Shown here: positions 1 through 5,607 of the stretch, piece by piece
How the letters are laid out: every line of letters starts with the position of its first letter
Numbering within the stretch: the first letter of the stretch is position 1
From: Candidatus Cloacimonadota bacterium
Lineage (GTDB): Bacteria; Cloacimonadota; Cloacimonadia; Cloacimonadales; Cloacimonadaceae
DNA: 6,819 nt
Direction of reading: 5' to 3'
Assembly: GCA_023230025.1 (NCBI GenBank)
Contig: JALNYD010000148.1
Coordinates: 1 to 6,819, forward strand
The notes under the pieces: model-generated
Told to the model about the DNA's origin: nothing
The model's input: only the letters and a program-made list of their open reading frames with translations
The model's database searches: none
Program-made: the position numbers and the translations under genes

Positions 1-36
1 TCAATCCATCAAATCAAGGGTTGAAACACATATAAT

Positions 37-47
37 GCATTCCCCCA
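37..47 (+). repeat. Left terminal inverted repeat of the IS
   Basis: GCATTCCCCCA is the exact reverse complement of 1715-1725. Matching stops on both sides: inward the left end continues with A's and the right end (read inward) with T's, and outward T36 faces a G. An 11-bp match is shorter than many IS4-family ends, which often have 16-20 bp with mismatches. Confidence 0.75.
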
Positions 48-63
48 AAAAAGTGGGCTTTTG

Positions 64-152
64 TGTGGATAACTACGTGACTTATACACATATAGATGCT
101 GTTAATGTCCTAAGATTTGGTTTTCTCGAACCATGAGTTGGACTTATCCACA
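64..152. promoter_or_regulatory. Cluster of three consensus DnaA boxes
   Basis: Three perfect matches to the DnaA-box consensus TTATNCACA lie in 89 bp: TGTGGATAA at 64-72 (minus-strand TTATCCACA), TTATACACA at 82-90 (plus) and TTATCCACA at 144-152 (plus). The first two face each other across nine bases. A nine-base motif with eight fixed positions is rarely met even once by chance in so short a stretch. Such clusters bind the replication initiator DnaA at origins or at DnaA-controlled promoters. In the IS4 superfamily there is precedent: the outside end of IS50 (Tn5) contains a DnaA box that affects transposition. Because the cluster lies inside the inverted repeats, I read it as part of the IS, possibly tying transposition or transposase expression to replication. 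A fragment of a chromosomal origin is the alternative. Confidence 0.7.
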
Positions 153-349
153 TGAAGAGGCCAAAAAACAGTTATGAACGGAGGATTGGGAATTCTTGAA
201 GCCTTTAATGCGGCAATACAGGCACCAATAACAGGTGAGTAACAAAAATGATTCAATTCAGTTTTTACTTCCATAGAAAGCGTATTACGAAGCCAAAAAC
301 CGATGAAAATCGAGACAAAAACATATTTTAACGATTTGCAAAATATGCC
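153..349. other. Non-coding, AT-rich leader region of the IS
   Basis: No convincing gene lies in the 360 or so bases between the left inverted repeat and the transposase. Besides the DnaA boxes upstream, it contains A/T-rich runs, especially from about 240 to 345. There is also a 22-codon ATG frame at 174-242 without a ribosome binding site, which I do not call as a gene. I see no strong hairpin and no tRNA or riboswitch fold. Confidence 0.5.
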
Positions 350-375
350 TTTACAAAAATGACGCCCCTTATAAT
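350..375 (+). promoter_or_regulatory. Probable transposase promoter
   Basis: A perfect -10 hexamer TATAAT lies at 370-375, about 37 bases before the start codon. The best -35 look-alike, TTTACA at 350-355, is only 14 bases upstream, shorter than the usual 16-18, so the promoter is probably weak, as is common for IS transposases. A transcript would begin near 382 and have a leader of about 30 bases. Confidence 0.45.
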
Positions 376-397
376 GTTGGTCTACCCAAACGACAAC

Positions 398-404
398 AAA
401 GGAG
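398..404 (+). promoter_or_regulatory. Ribosome binding site of the transposase
   Basis: AAAGGAG is followed by seven bases and then the ATG at 412. This is a strong Shine-Dalgarno match at good spacing and fixes the start codon. Confidence 0.8.
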
Positions 405-411
405 CGTCGAT

Positions 412-1710
412 ATGAGTAAGACAGTAAATGAAACCCGCAGTTTTGTGCAAGCTAAATTAGCAGAGTTCTGCAAAAAAGTTAGTCAGGGACAAACCAGACC
501 CGTGCAGAAGTTCTACAATGATGTGCTGATGGGTCTTTGTGGAACCGGATCTCCCTCTCTTCACAACATCGCCAAGATGCTGAAGGACAATGTTTCGACG
601 AAGAAAACCAGTGAACGTTTATACCGTAATATGCGTAGAGAGGGTCTGGCCGAAGAAATCGATAGAACTCTCATGGAATTGATCAGGCCGCAAGTAACCA
701 AAGAAACCTTGTTCATAGTTGATGAGAGTGATATCGAAAAGCCTTATGCCAAAAAGATGGAAGGTTGTCAGTTAGTACACAACGGGAGTAAGGGGGAGAA
801 TACTAATGGCTATCTGCTGCTAAACATCATGGCCATGATACCCCAGGTTGGCGGTTATAAGCTATTGCCCGCCAGTAGCATACTTTACTCTTCCAGTATG
901 GAGATCGACAGCCCGAAGCAGGTATTGCAGGACAAGATAATTGAACAGCAAGTAGCATTCTGCGGCAAGGGCACCTATGTGTTCGATCGAGGCTACGATG
1001 ATCGCAAACTGATCGGATTTTTGGTCGATAACGGAGTCTCTTTTGTGATTCGGGGAATGGGAACCAGAGCTGTTAAGGAAGGCATTTCTGAGATAAACTT
1101 CAAGGAAATCGTTCACAAAATGGACTTCAAGTATGAATTCCCGGGCACTCGGAAGCATGAAAGCTTCTGTTGTGCGACTCGCAGAATTGCAGTTCGCACT
1201 GAAGATCATTATAGAAAGCATGCTAACAGCGTGGAGGTCAGCCTGGTGGTGGTACGCAAGTATAAAAATGGAACTCGCAAAGGGAAGGACTTCTATCTCT
1301 TATGTGACTTCAATGATCCCAATATGACAGAAACCGAGATCATCGCTAAAGCAATGGACACTTACCGGAAACGCTGGTCTATCGAAGAAGTGCATCGCCA
1401 AATGAAGCAGAGCATGAAGTGGGAAAGCATGCGGTTGGGCAGCTATCAGGGAATGAAAAACCTCAATGCTTTCATGGCTTTGGCCCTGTACTTCCTATAC
1501 AAATGCAAAGATTACATCCACATCTTGGCGGTTGGCTTCCCTAAGCTGCTACAGTACGTCAAAAAGGACTGGACGAAGCCTAAAGACTTCATCTATTATA
1601 GAATTGCCGACGTCTTAAATACATGCATAAGCAGAATCGTTCAGTATAAACGAAGGCATAGCATCGAAGAAAGACGAGATCTTTGGCAATTGAAGATAAG
1701 GCTGGATTAA
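412..1710 (+). CDS. IS4-superfamily DDE transposase
   Basis: This 432-residue protein would cut and rejoin the ends of the surrounding IS. It has the DDE/RNase-H-like layout of IS4-superfamily transposases. The first catalytic aspartate is probably D104 in IVDESDI. The second is D192 in VFDRGYDD. The glutamate is E325 in the family's diagnostic YREK signature, here exact: Y318-x2-R321-x3-E325-x6-K332. Residues 1-95 form a helical, basic N-terminal part that likely binds the inverted repeats. The stretch between D192 and E325 holds the beta-strand-rich insertion expected in this superfamily. Length is normal for the family and no stop or frameshift interrupts the frame, so the enzyme looks functional. 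It is the only gene inside the inverted repeats. The subgroup is uncertain; the termini recall IS231-type ends but this needs a database comparison. Confidence 0.93.
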   Translation: MSKTVNETRSFVQAKLAEFCKKVSQGQTRPVQKFYNDVLMGLCGTGSPSLHNIAKMLKDNVSTKKTSERLYRNMRREGLAEEIDRTLMELIRPQVTKETLFIVDESDIEKPYAKKMEGCQLVHNGSKGENTNGYLLLNIMAMIPQVGGYKLLPASSILYSSSMEIDSPKQVLQDKIIEQQVAFCGKGTYVFDRGYDDRKLIGFLVDNGVSFVIRGMGTRAVKEGISEINFKEIVHKMDFKYEFPGTRKHESFCCATRRIAVRTEDHYRKHANSVEVSLVVVRKYKNGTRKGKDFYLLCDFNDPNMTETEIIAKAMDTYRKRWSIEEVHRQMKQSMKWESMRLGSYQGMKNLNAFMALALYFLYKCKDYIHILAVGFPKLLQYVKKDWTKPKDFIYYRIADVLNTCISRIVQYKRRHSIEERRDLWQLKIRLD

Positions 1711-1714
1711 AAAA

Positions 1715-1725
1715 TGGGGGAATGC
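1715..1725 (-). repeat. Right terminal inverted repeat of the IS
   Basis: TGGGGGAATGC is the reverse complement of the left end at 37-47. It lies immediately after the transposase stop (TAA at 1708-1710), separated by four A's. Confidence 0.75.
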
Positions 1726-1741
1726 CAACACTCGATTTGTA

Positions 1742-1769
1742 TTGACAAAGAACGCTAATACACTAAATC
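1742..1769 (+). promoter_or_regulatory. Possible sigma-70 promoter just outside the IS
   Basis: A perfect -35 hexamer TTGACA at 1742-1747 lies 16 bases upstream of a poor -10 candidate, TAAATC at 1764-1769 (3 of 6 matches). It points toward the kinase gene and begins only 17 bases past the IS end. It would leave a leader of about 100 bases. Weaker than the extended -10 at 1829-1837. Confidence 0.25.
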
Positions 1770-1823
1770 TTGCTACCGTGTTCAGTTTGGACCAAATAAT
1801 TGGAAAGGATCTCAGTTCCAGAG

Positions 1824-1869
1824 GCACTTGATATAATTTACAGGATGCACTTGAATATGCTTTACAGGA
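1824..1869 (+). repeat. Imperfect tandem repeat before the kinase gene
   Basis: Two copies stand head to tail: 1824-1845 and 1847-1869. Both start GCACTTGA and end TTTACAGGA, with a variable centre (TATAA against ATATGC). The copy-to-copy distance is 23 bases, about two helical turns. The first copy contains the promoter -10 element and the second ends in the Shine-Dalgarno sequence of the kinase gene. The pair could be a two-site operator or simply a local duplication of the start region. Confidence 0.65.
1829..1837 (+). promoter_or_regulatory. Extended -10 promoter of the kinase-regulator operon
   Basis: TGATATAAT matches the extended -10 consensus TGnTATAAT exactly. A -35 element at 17-base spacing (ATCTCA, 1809-1814) is poor, which extended -10 promoters tolerate. 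Transcription would start near 1844, giving a leader of about 30 bases that includes the second repeat copy and the ribosome binding site. Confidence 0.5.
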
Positions 1870-1873
1870 AACA

Positions 1874-4057
1874 ATGCAGGTGAGAAGAACTAAGCTGAAG
1901 CTGTTGCTGGTTCTACTACTCCTGTGCCTTTTATGCGGTGAACTGTGGTGCAGTAGCCGTGAACCGGAGCTTATGGAAGAATACAGGCTGGCAAAGGCAT
2001 CTTCCGATGCTTATGGCACCTGTAGCGCTCTGATAAACCTGGGTGACTACTATTATCTTCAAAACAGACTGGAAGAAGCCAGACAAAGCTTTGAATCTGC
2101 CTATGAAATCGCCTTGAAACATGATTATGACACAGATCAAGTATATATTGAGGTCAATCTGGGCAACATCCTGGATCTTACCAGTGATCTGAAGGCTGCA
2201 TTGAAATACTACAATCTGGCTCTCTCCAAAGCTCAAAACTCTGCATCTTCCAGATACTTACCCCAGATCCACAACAATATGGGAAATCTCTATCTCAAGG
2301 TAGGTTCTTTTGCCGAAAGCCTCAAGCATTATCAGCGTGCATTACATATCCGGCAGATGCAAAAGGATCCCAATGGTTTGGCCAATGCCTTGCGGAACCT
2401 CAGTATTTATTACCTGAAAACCGGAGACTACACCCGCAGTCTTGAGTATCAATTTGAGGCTCTGGAGAAGAAGCAAGAAGTAGGAGATGAATCAGAAATC
2501 GCCGCAATCTTATCTTCCATCAGCGTAATCTACCGCAATATGGAAGATTACCCAAATGCTTTAGTGTATAATCGCAAAGCCATCGATTTGTATCGAAAAC
2601 TGAACAACAAATCCAAATTAGCAAGCTCTTACAACAATCTGGGAGTTTTGCATCTGGCAAGAGGGGATCTGCATCAGGCATTGGATAGCTATCTTTTAGC
2701 TTACAATATGAAGAGTGATTCGCAAGATCAGCAAAGTATTCTTGCCTCGCTGGTGAATCTGGCGGATATTTCAATGAAGCTTGGGCGCTTTCAAAAAGCA
2801 GGTGAATATCTGAAAGCTGCTGAGGAGATTAAGCAACGTACTCAGTATTATGAGCTATCACGCTTATTTTACAAGCTGTACGCGGAGTATTACGAGGTTT
2901 TAGGTAAGCACCGTGATGCTCTGCACTATTTCAAGGCCTATCACAGTATCAGCGACAGCTTGCAAAGCCTGGAGAACTCCCGTCAGCTCAACGAACTGGA
3001 AGTGAAGTATGAGCTTGGTGAGAAGGAACGCAACATAGAATTACTCAAGCGCAACAATGAACTGAGCATGCAGGAGCTGAAAACCTCCCGGAGACTGCGG
3101 AACTACCTGTTCATCATCATCCTTTTGGTGCTCTTGATTACTTTGATATTGATCTGGCGTTATCGCAGCGTATTGCTTATATCGAAACAGCTTCAAACCA
3201 GCAAGGATAATCTCAATTCACTCAATCTCAAACTGGAACAGCGGGTAATTGAAGAAGTGGACAAGCGCAGGGCACAGGAGCATCGAGCTCTCAGGCAGTC
3301 ACGTCTGGCTCTTTTGGGAGAATTGGCAGCAGGTATTTCTCACGAGTTGAACCAGCCCATGCAAACGCTTTCGCTTACCTTGGAAAATATCAAGGATGCC
3401 ATCGCAGATAAGGATCTTGATGCCGAATATCTGGAACGAAAGCTTGGCTATCTATTTGGCGATATTCAAAGGATGCAGGAAGTGATTGATCATATCCGCA
3501 GGTTTTCCCGCCCTACCGATGATACTCAGGATCTGCGCTTCGATGCCATTACCGGAATTCGTAATGCTGTGAATCTGGTGAAGGAGAGATTTGAAAAAAA
3601 CTCTCTGCTCATCGAACTTAAGGAGTGTCAGGCACCTTGTCTAACTCGAGGAAATGCGATTAAATTTGAGCATGTAATCCTGAATCTACTCACCAATGCG
3701 CGGGATGCAATCCAGAGTAATATCAGTGATGGTGTGATTCAACAAGGCTGGATTCGCATATCGTCTGTCCGTGTGGGATCATCACTGGAGATTAGTGTGG
3801 AAGATAATGGCTGTGGCATTCCTGCACAATTCCAACAGAAAGTATTTGATCTCTTTTTCTCTACCAAAAGTGCTGATCAGGGCACTGGACTGGGCCTGGC
3901 CATCAGCCTGGGAACCTTGAAAGCCATGGGTGCCAGTATCAGTTTTATATCAGATCCCCCTCACGGAACTTGCTTCAAACTTATTATACCTCTATGTGAA
4001 ACCCAACAAGCTGATTCCTCAAATGAATCTCAAGACCCACAAAAGGATTATTCATGA
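1874..4057 (+). CDS. Membrane sensor histidine kinase with eight periplasmic TPRs
   Basis: The 727-residue protein is the sensor half of a two-component system. Residues 1-27 are a basic stretch plus a hydrophobic run (signal peptide or anchor, no clear lipobox). Residues about 48-362 are eight tetratricopeptide repeats in strict 40-residue register: the NLG-type positions fall at 55, 95, 135, 175, 215, 255, 295 and 335. A coiled coil (about 365-405) leads to one membrane helix (411-428), then a cytoplasmic coiled coil (about 432-475). The kinase core has the H-box ISHELNQP with H490, N-box NLLTNA (N604, N608), G1 DNGCGIP (644-650), F-box FDLFF (658-662) and G2 GTGLGLA (670-676). All catalytic motifs are intact. 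HELNQP is typical of NtrB/DctB-like kinases, matching the NtrC-class partner. The start has AGGA at 1866-1869, and an in-frame TGA at 1829 excludes a longer form. The stop overlaps the next gene by ATGA. The sensed signal is unknown. Confidence 0.93.
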   Translation: MQVRRTKLKLLLVLLLLCLLCGELWCSSREPELMEEYRLAKASSDAYGTCSALINLGDYYYLQNRLEEARQSFESAYEIALKHDYDTDQVYIEVNLGNILDLTSDLKAALKYYNLALSKAQNSASSRYLPQIHNNMGNLYLKVGSFAESLKHYQRALHIRQMQKDPNGLANALRNLSIYYLKTGDYTRSLEYQFEALEKKQEVGDESEIAAILSSISVIYRNMEDYPNALVYNRKAIDLYRKLNNKSKLASSYNNLGVLHLARGDLHQALDSYLLAYNMKSDSQDQQSILASLVNLADISMKLGRFQKAGEYLKAAEEIKQRTQYYELSRLFYKLYAEYYEVLGKHRDALHYFKAYHSISDSLQSLENSRQLNELEVKYELGEKERNIELLKRNNELSMQELKTSRRLRNYLFIIILLVLLITLILIWRYRSVLLISKQLQTSKDNLNSLNLKLEQRVIEEVDKRRAQEHRALRQSRLALLGELAAGISHELNQPMQTLSLTLENIKDAIADKDLDAEYLERKLGYLFGDIQRMQEVIDHIRRFSRPTDDTQDLRFDAITGIRNAVNLVKERFEKNSLLIELKECQAPCLTRGNAIKFEHVILNLLTNARDAIQSNISDGVIQQGWIRISSVRVGSSLEISVEDNGCGIPAQFQQKVFDLFFSTKSADQGTGLGLAISLGTLKAMGASISFISDPPHGTCFKLIIPLCETQQADSSNESQDPQKDYS
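4041..4047 (+). promoter_or_regulatory. Ribosome binding site of the regulator, inside the kinase gene
   Basis: AAAAGGA lies six bases before the ATG at 4054, within the last codons of the kinase gene. With the ATGA stop/start overlap it indicates coupled translation of the two proteins. Confidence 0.75.
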
Positions 4058-5394
4058 CTAACCTTAATATTCTGATTGTTGATGATGAAAAGCGCATCAG
4101 AGAAGAACTTAGCGAATACTTGCTCCGGCATCATTATTCCGTACAATGTGCCATAGATGGAGAGAATGGGCTTGCACTTCTTCAACACGGCACTGTTGAT
4201 ATCTTGATCCTGGATATCAGATTACCAGGTATGGATGGTCTGGAAGTTTTGCGCAAAGCTCTATCCAGCTATCCTACGCTGGAAGTAATCATGATCTCCG
4301 GGCATGGTGATATGAATACCGTGATCCAGGCCATGCGCCTGGGCGCCATAGACTATCTGCAAAAGCCTTTCCGTAGCAGCGAAATCAAAGCTGCCATCGA
4401 GCGAAGCGGGAAATATCTGGCCTGGCGCAAATCCACTTCAGAGGCGAATAGTACTCTGCTTCCCGATCACCTGGCCAAACTCATAGAAAAACCAGTAATC
4501 GGTATAAGCGAGGCTATCAAAAGAGTAATGGATGATGCAATAAACTATGCCTCATTCAAGGATACACCCGTCCTGATTACCGGAGAGAGCGGTACGGGAA
4601 AAGAGATAATAGCCCGCGTGATTCACTATGCCGGTGCTGGAAAAGAGCGAAACTTTGTGGCTGTAAACTGCTCTGCCATGCCCGAAAACTTGCTGGAAAG
4701 TGAGTTCTTCGGCTATAAACGCGGAGCTTTCACCGGTGCTATTCAGGACAAAAAGGGGCTATTGGAGCAAGCCCGGGGTGGCACTCTGTTTCTGGATGAG
4801 ATTGGGGATATGCCGCTGGCACTGCAGGCCAAACTCCTTAGGGTTATCGAGGAAAAGAAATATATGCGCCTGGGGGAAAGTACCGAGACCAGTATTGATA
4901 TCCGTTTTCTGGCAGCTACAAATCGTAACCCCGAGGCAGATATCAGGGACAAGAGTTTTAGGGCGGATCTCTATTACCGTCTGGCCGCGTGCAGGATTCA
5001 TATCCCCGCATTACGGGAAAGATCTGAAGATATTGAAGTTCTGATAAAGCATTTTTCTGCAAGCTTTTGCGAATTGAACAAGATAGCTTTGCCCAAGCTT
5101 GATCCCCAGCTGATCGAAAGAATCCAAAACTACGATTTCCCCGGCAATATCCGGGAACTCAAAAACTTGGTGGAACGTGCCATTATCACAAACCGGGATG
5201 CCATCCTGGGGCTGGATGATTTTCCCATCCTGCAGGCAGATGATGCACAGGGAGTAAGCACCTTGGAATCAAAGCTGATCGAAGAGATAAAAAGGGCAAT
5301 GCAGGAATGCGATCACAATCAAAGTGCTGCTGCTAAAAAACTGGGCATCTCGCGCTACACTCTGATGCGCAAACTCAAGAAATACGGCATCTGA
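4054..5394 (+). CDS. NtrC-family response regulator, sigma-54 activator
   Basis: The 446-residue protein is the regulator partner of the upstream kinase and an enhancer-binding activator of sigma-54 RNA polymerase. The receiver domain (about 4-118) has the acidic pair D10/D11, phosphoacceptor D54 in LILDIRLPG, S82 at the switch position and K104 in QKPF. The AAA+ domain (about 147-375) has Walker A GESGTGKE (177-184) and a perfect sigma-54-contacting GAFTGA loop (224-229). It also has Walker B TLFLDEIG with D248/E249, sensor I AATNRN (287-292), an arginine-finger region FRADLYYRL (302-310) and sensor II FPGNIREL (362-369). A Fis-type helix-turn-helix ends the protein (about 404-446, with AAAKKLGISRYTLMRKL). 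Length and order are standard for the family. The intact GAFTGA means it should act on -24/-12 promoters; the repeated elements and -24/-12 candidate just downstream are the obvious local target. No specific subfamily name can be assigned. Confidence 0.95.
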   Translation: MTNLNILIVDDEKRIREELSEYLLRHHYSVQCAIDGENGLALLQHGTVDILILDIRLPGMDGLEVLRKALSSYPTLEVIMISGHGDMNTVIQAMRLGAIDYLQKPFRSSEIKAAIERSGKYLAWRKSTSEANSTLLPDHLAKLIEKPVIGISEAIKRVMDDAINYASFKDTPVLITGESGTGKEIIARVIHYAGAGKERNFVAVNCSAMPENLLESEFFGYKRGAFTGAIQDKKGLLEQARGGTLFLDEIGDMPLALQAKLLRVIEEKKYMRLGESTETSIDIRFLAATNRNPEADIRDKSFRADLYYRLAACRIHIPALRERSEDIEVLIKHFSASFCELNKIALPKLDPQLIERIQNYDFPGNIRELKNLVERAIITNRDAILGLDDFPILQADDAQGVSTLESKLIEEIKRAMQECDHNQSAAAKKLGISRYTLMRKLKKYGI

Positions 5395-5412
5395 TCTCCC
5401 ACAACCGTTTGT

Positions 5413-5426
5413 GTGCGATATCGCAC
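5413..5426. promoter_or_regulatory. 14-bp perfect palindrome, likely regulator binding site
   Basis: GTGCGATATCGCAC equals its own reverse complement. It starts 19 bases after the regulator stop codon. No T-run follows, so it is not a typical intrinsic terminator. It is better read as a dimer-binding operator, and a further GTGC at 5430-5433 extends the half-site series. Confidence 0.6.
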
Positions 5427-5520
5427 TATGTGCTTGTCCATGTTGCATATCCGCACAGCATCCCAGCTTTGTTTTGCCTGCATTCGGCACAGCATCACTC
5501 TATGTAACTGCCTGCATATC
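5414..5520 (+). promoter_or_regulatory. Array of repeated TGC-N5/6-GCA elements, candidate enhancer
   Basis: Three related elements sit upstream of the secreted-protein gene: TGCGATATCGCAC (5414-5426), TGCATATCCGCAC (5444-5456) and TGCATTCGGCAC (5479-5490). A partial fourth, TGCATATC, lies at 5513-5520. Centres of the three full copies are 30 and about 34.5 bases apart, near three helical turns. Copies two and three also share the exact ten-base core GCACAGCATC. Inverted TGC/GCA half-sites suit a dimeric helix-turn-helix protein. Their place about 80-165 bases upstream of a -24/-12 candidate is typical for NtrC-class enhancers, and the adjacent regulator is the likely ligand. That assignment is inference. 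Confidence 0.55.
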
Positions 5521-5522
5521 AA

Positions 5523-5531
5523 TGTTATATT
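5523..5531 (+). promoter_or_regulatory. Alternative extended -10 promoter for the secreted-protein gene
   Basis: TGTTATATT resembles the extended -10 consensus TGnTATAAT with one mismatch. The sequence 17 bases upstream (TGTAAC, 5503-5508) is a poor -35. It competes with the -24/-12 candidate at 5559-5573 as an explanation for how the gene is transcribed. Confidence 0.25.
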
Positions 5532-5558
5532 CATAGTCTAATCCGGAGTGAAGGCTTT

Positions 5559-5573
5559 TGGCCCATTTCTTGA
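5559..5573 (+). promoter_or_regulatory. Candidate sigma-54 (-24/-12) promoter
   Basis: TGGCCCATTTCTTGA fits the TGGCAC-N5-TTGC pattern with the correct ten-base gap after the -24 GG. TGGC and TTG are conserved, but the -12 element reads GA instead of GC, which weakens the call. The predicted transcript start, near 5585, leaves about 23 bases of leader, just enough for the ribosome binding site at 5597-5603. The candidate lies directly downstream of a sigma-54 activator gene and the repeated elements. Confidence 0.45.
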
Positions 5574-5596
5574 GATATACCAAAGGCAAAAAGCAC

Positions 5597-5603
5597 GAGG
5601 TGA
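5597..5603 (+). promoter_or_regulatory. Ribosome binding site of the secreted-protein gene
   Basis: GAGGTGA lies four bases before the ATG at 5608 (seven bases from the GAGG core). It is a strong Shine-Dalgarno match and supports that start, which also gives a clean signal peptide. Confidence 0.75.
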
Positions 5604-5607
5604 TATC

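Larger units (their letters stand above)
37..1725 (+). mobile_element. Insertion sequence of the IS4 superfamily, apparently complete
   Basis: The element is defined by an 11-bp perfect inverted repeat (GCATTCCCCCA at 37-47 and its reverse complement at 1715-1725) around a single full-length transposase gene. The right repeat starts four bases after the transposase stop, as expected for a compact IS end. The left side is different: about 360 bases of non-coding DNA lie between the repeat and the transposase start, and this part carries the DnaA-box cluster. The CATTCCC start resembles the CAT-rich, C-rich ends of IS231-type IS4 elements, so the exact tip could be 38 and 1724. I see no matching target-site duplication in the flanks, so the outer boundaries are not proven; an old or rearranged insertion would explain this. 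The transposase shows no frameshift, so the copy may still be active. Confidence 0.75.

Noticed and set aside
26..99. Repeated ACACATATA followed by ATGC or GATGC (26-38 and 86-99)
   Set aside because: One copy straddles the IS border and the other overlaps a DnaA box; the match is short and AT-rich, so chance is likely.
118..133. Small hairpin TGGTT-N6-AACCA in the IS leader
   Set aside because: A five-pair stem is too short to support an RNA element or attenuator without further evidence.
174..242. 22-codon frame with ATG start in the IS leader
   Set aside because: There is no Shine-Dalgarno sequence before the ATG and no recognisable product; short frames of this length are expected by chance.
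64..360. Chromosomal replication origin
   Set aside because: DnaA boxes and an AT-rich stretch are present, but they lie between the IS inverted repeats and no dnaA, dnaN or other origin-linked gene is nearby. Kept only as an alternative.
862..1221. 119-codon minus-strand frame within the transposase gene
   Set aside because: It is a shadow of the transposase frame, covering conserved catalytic segments, and its product shows no domain.
5413..5426. Palindrome as an intrinsic terminator of the operon
   Set aside because: The stem would be only about five pairs with a four-base loop and no T-run follows; the motif is repeated in degenerate form downstream, which fits protein binding better.
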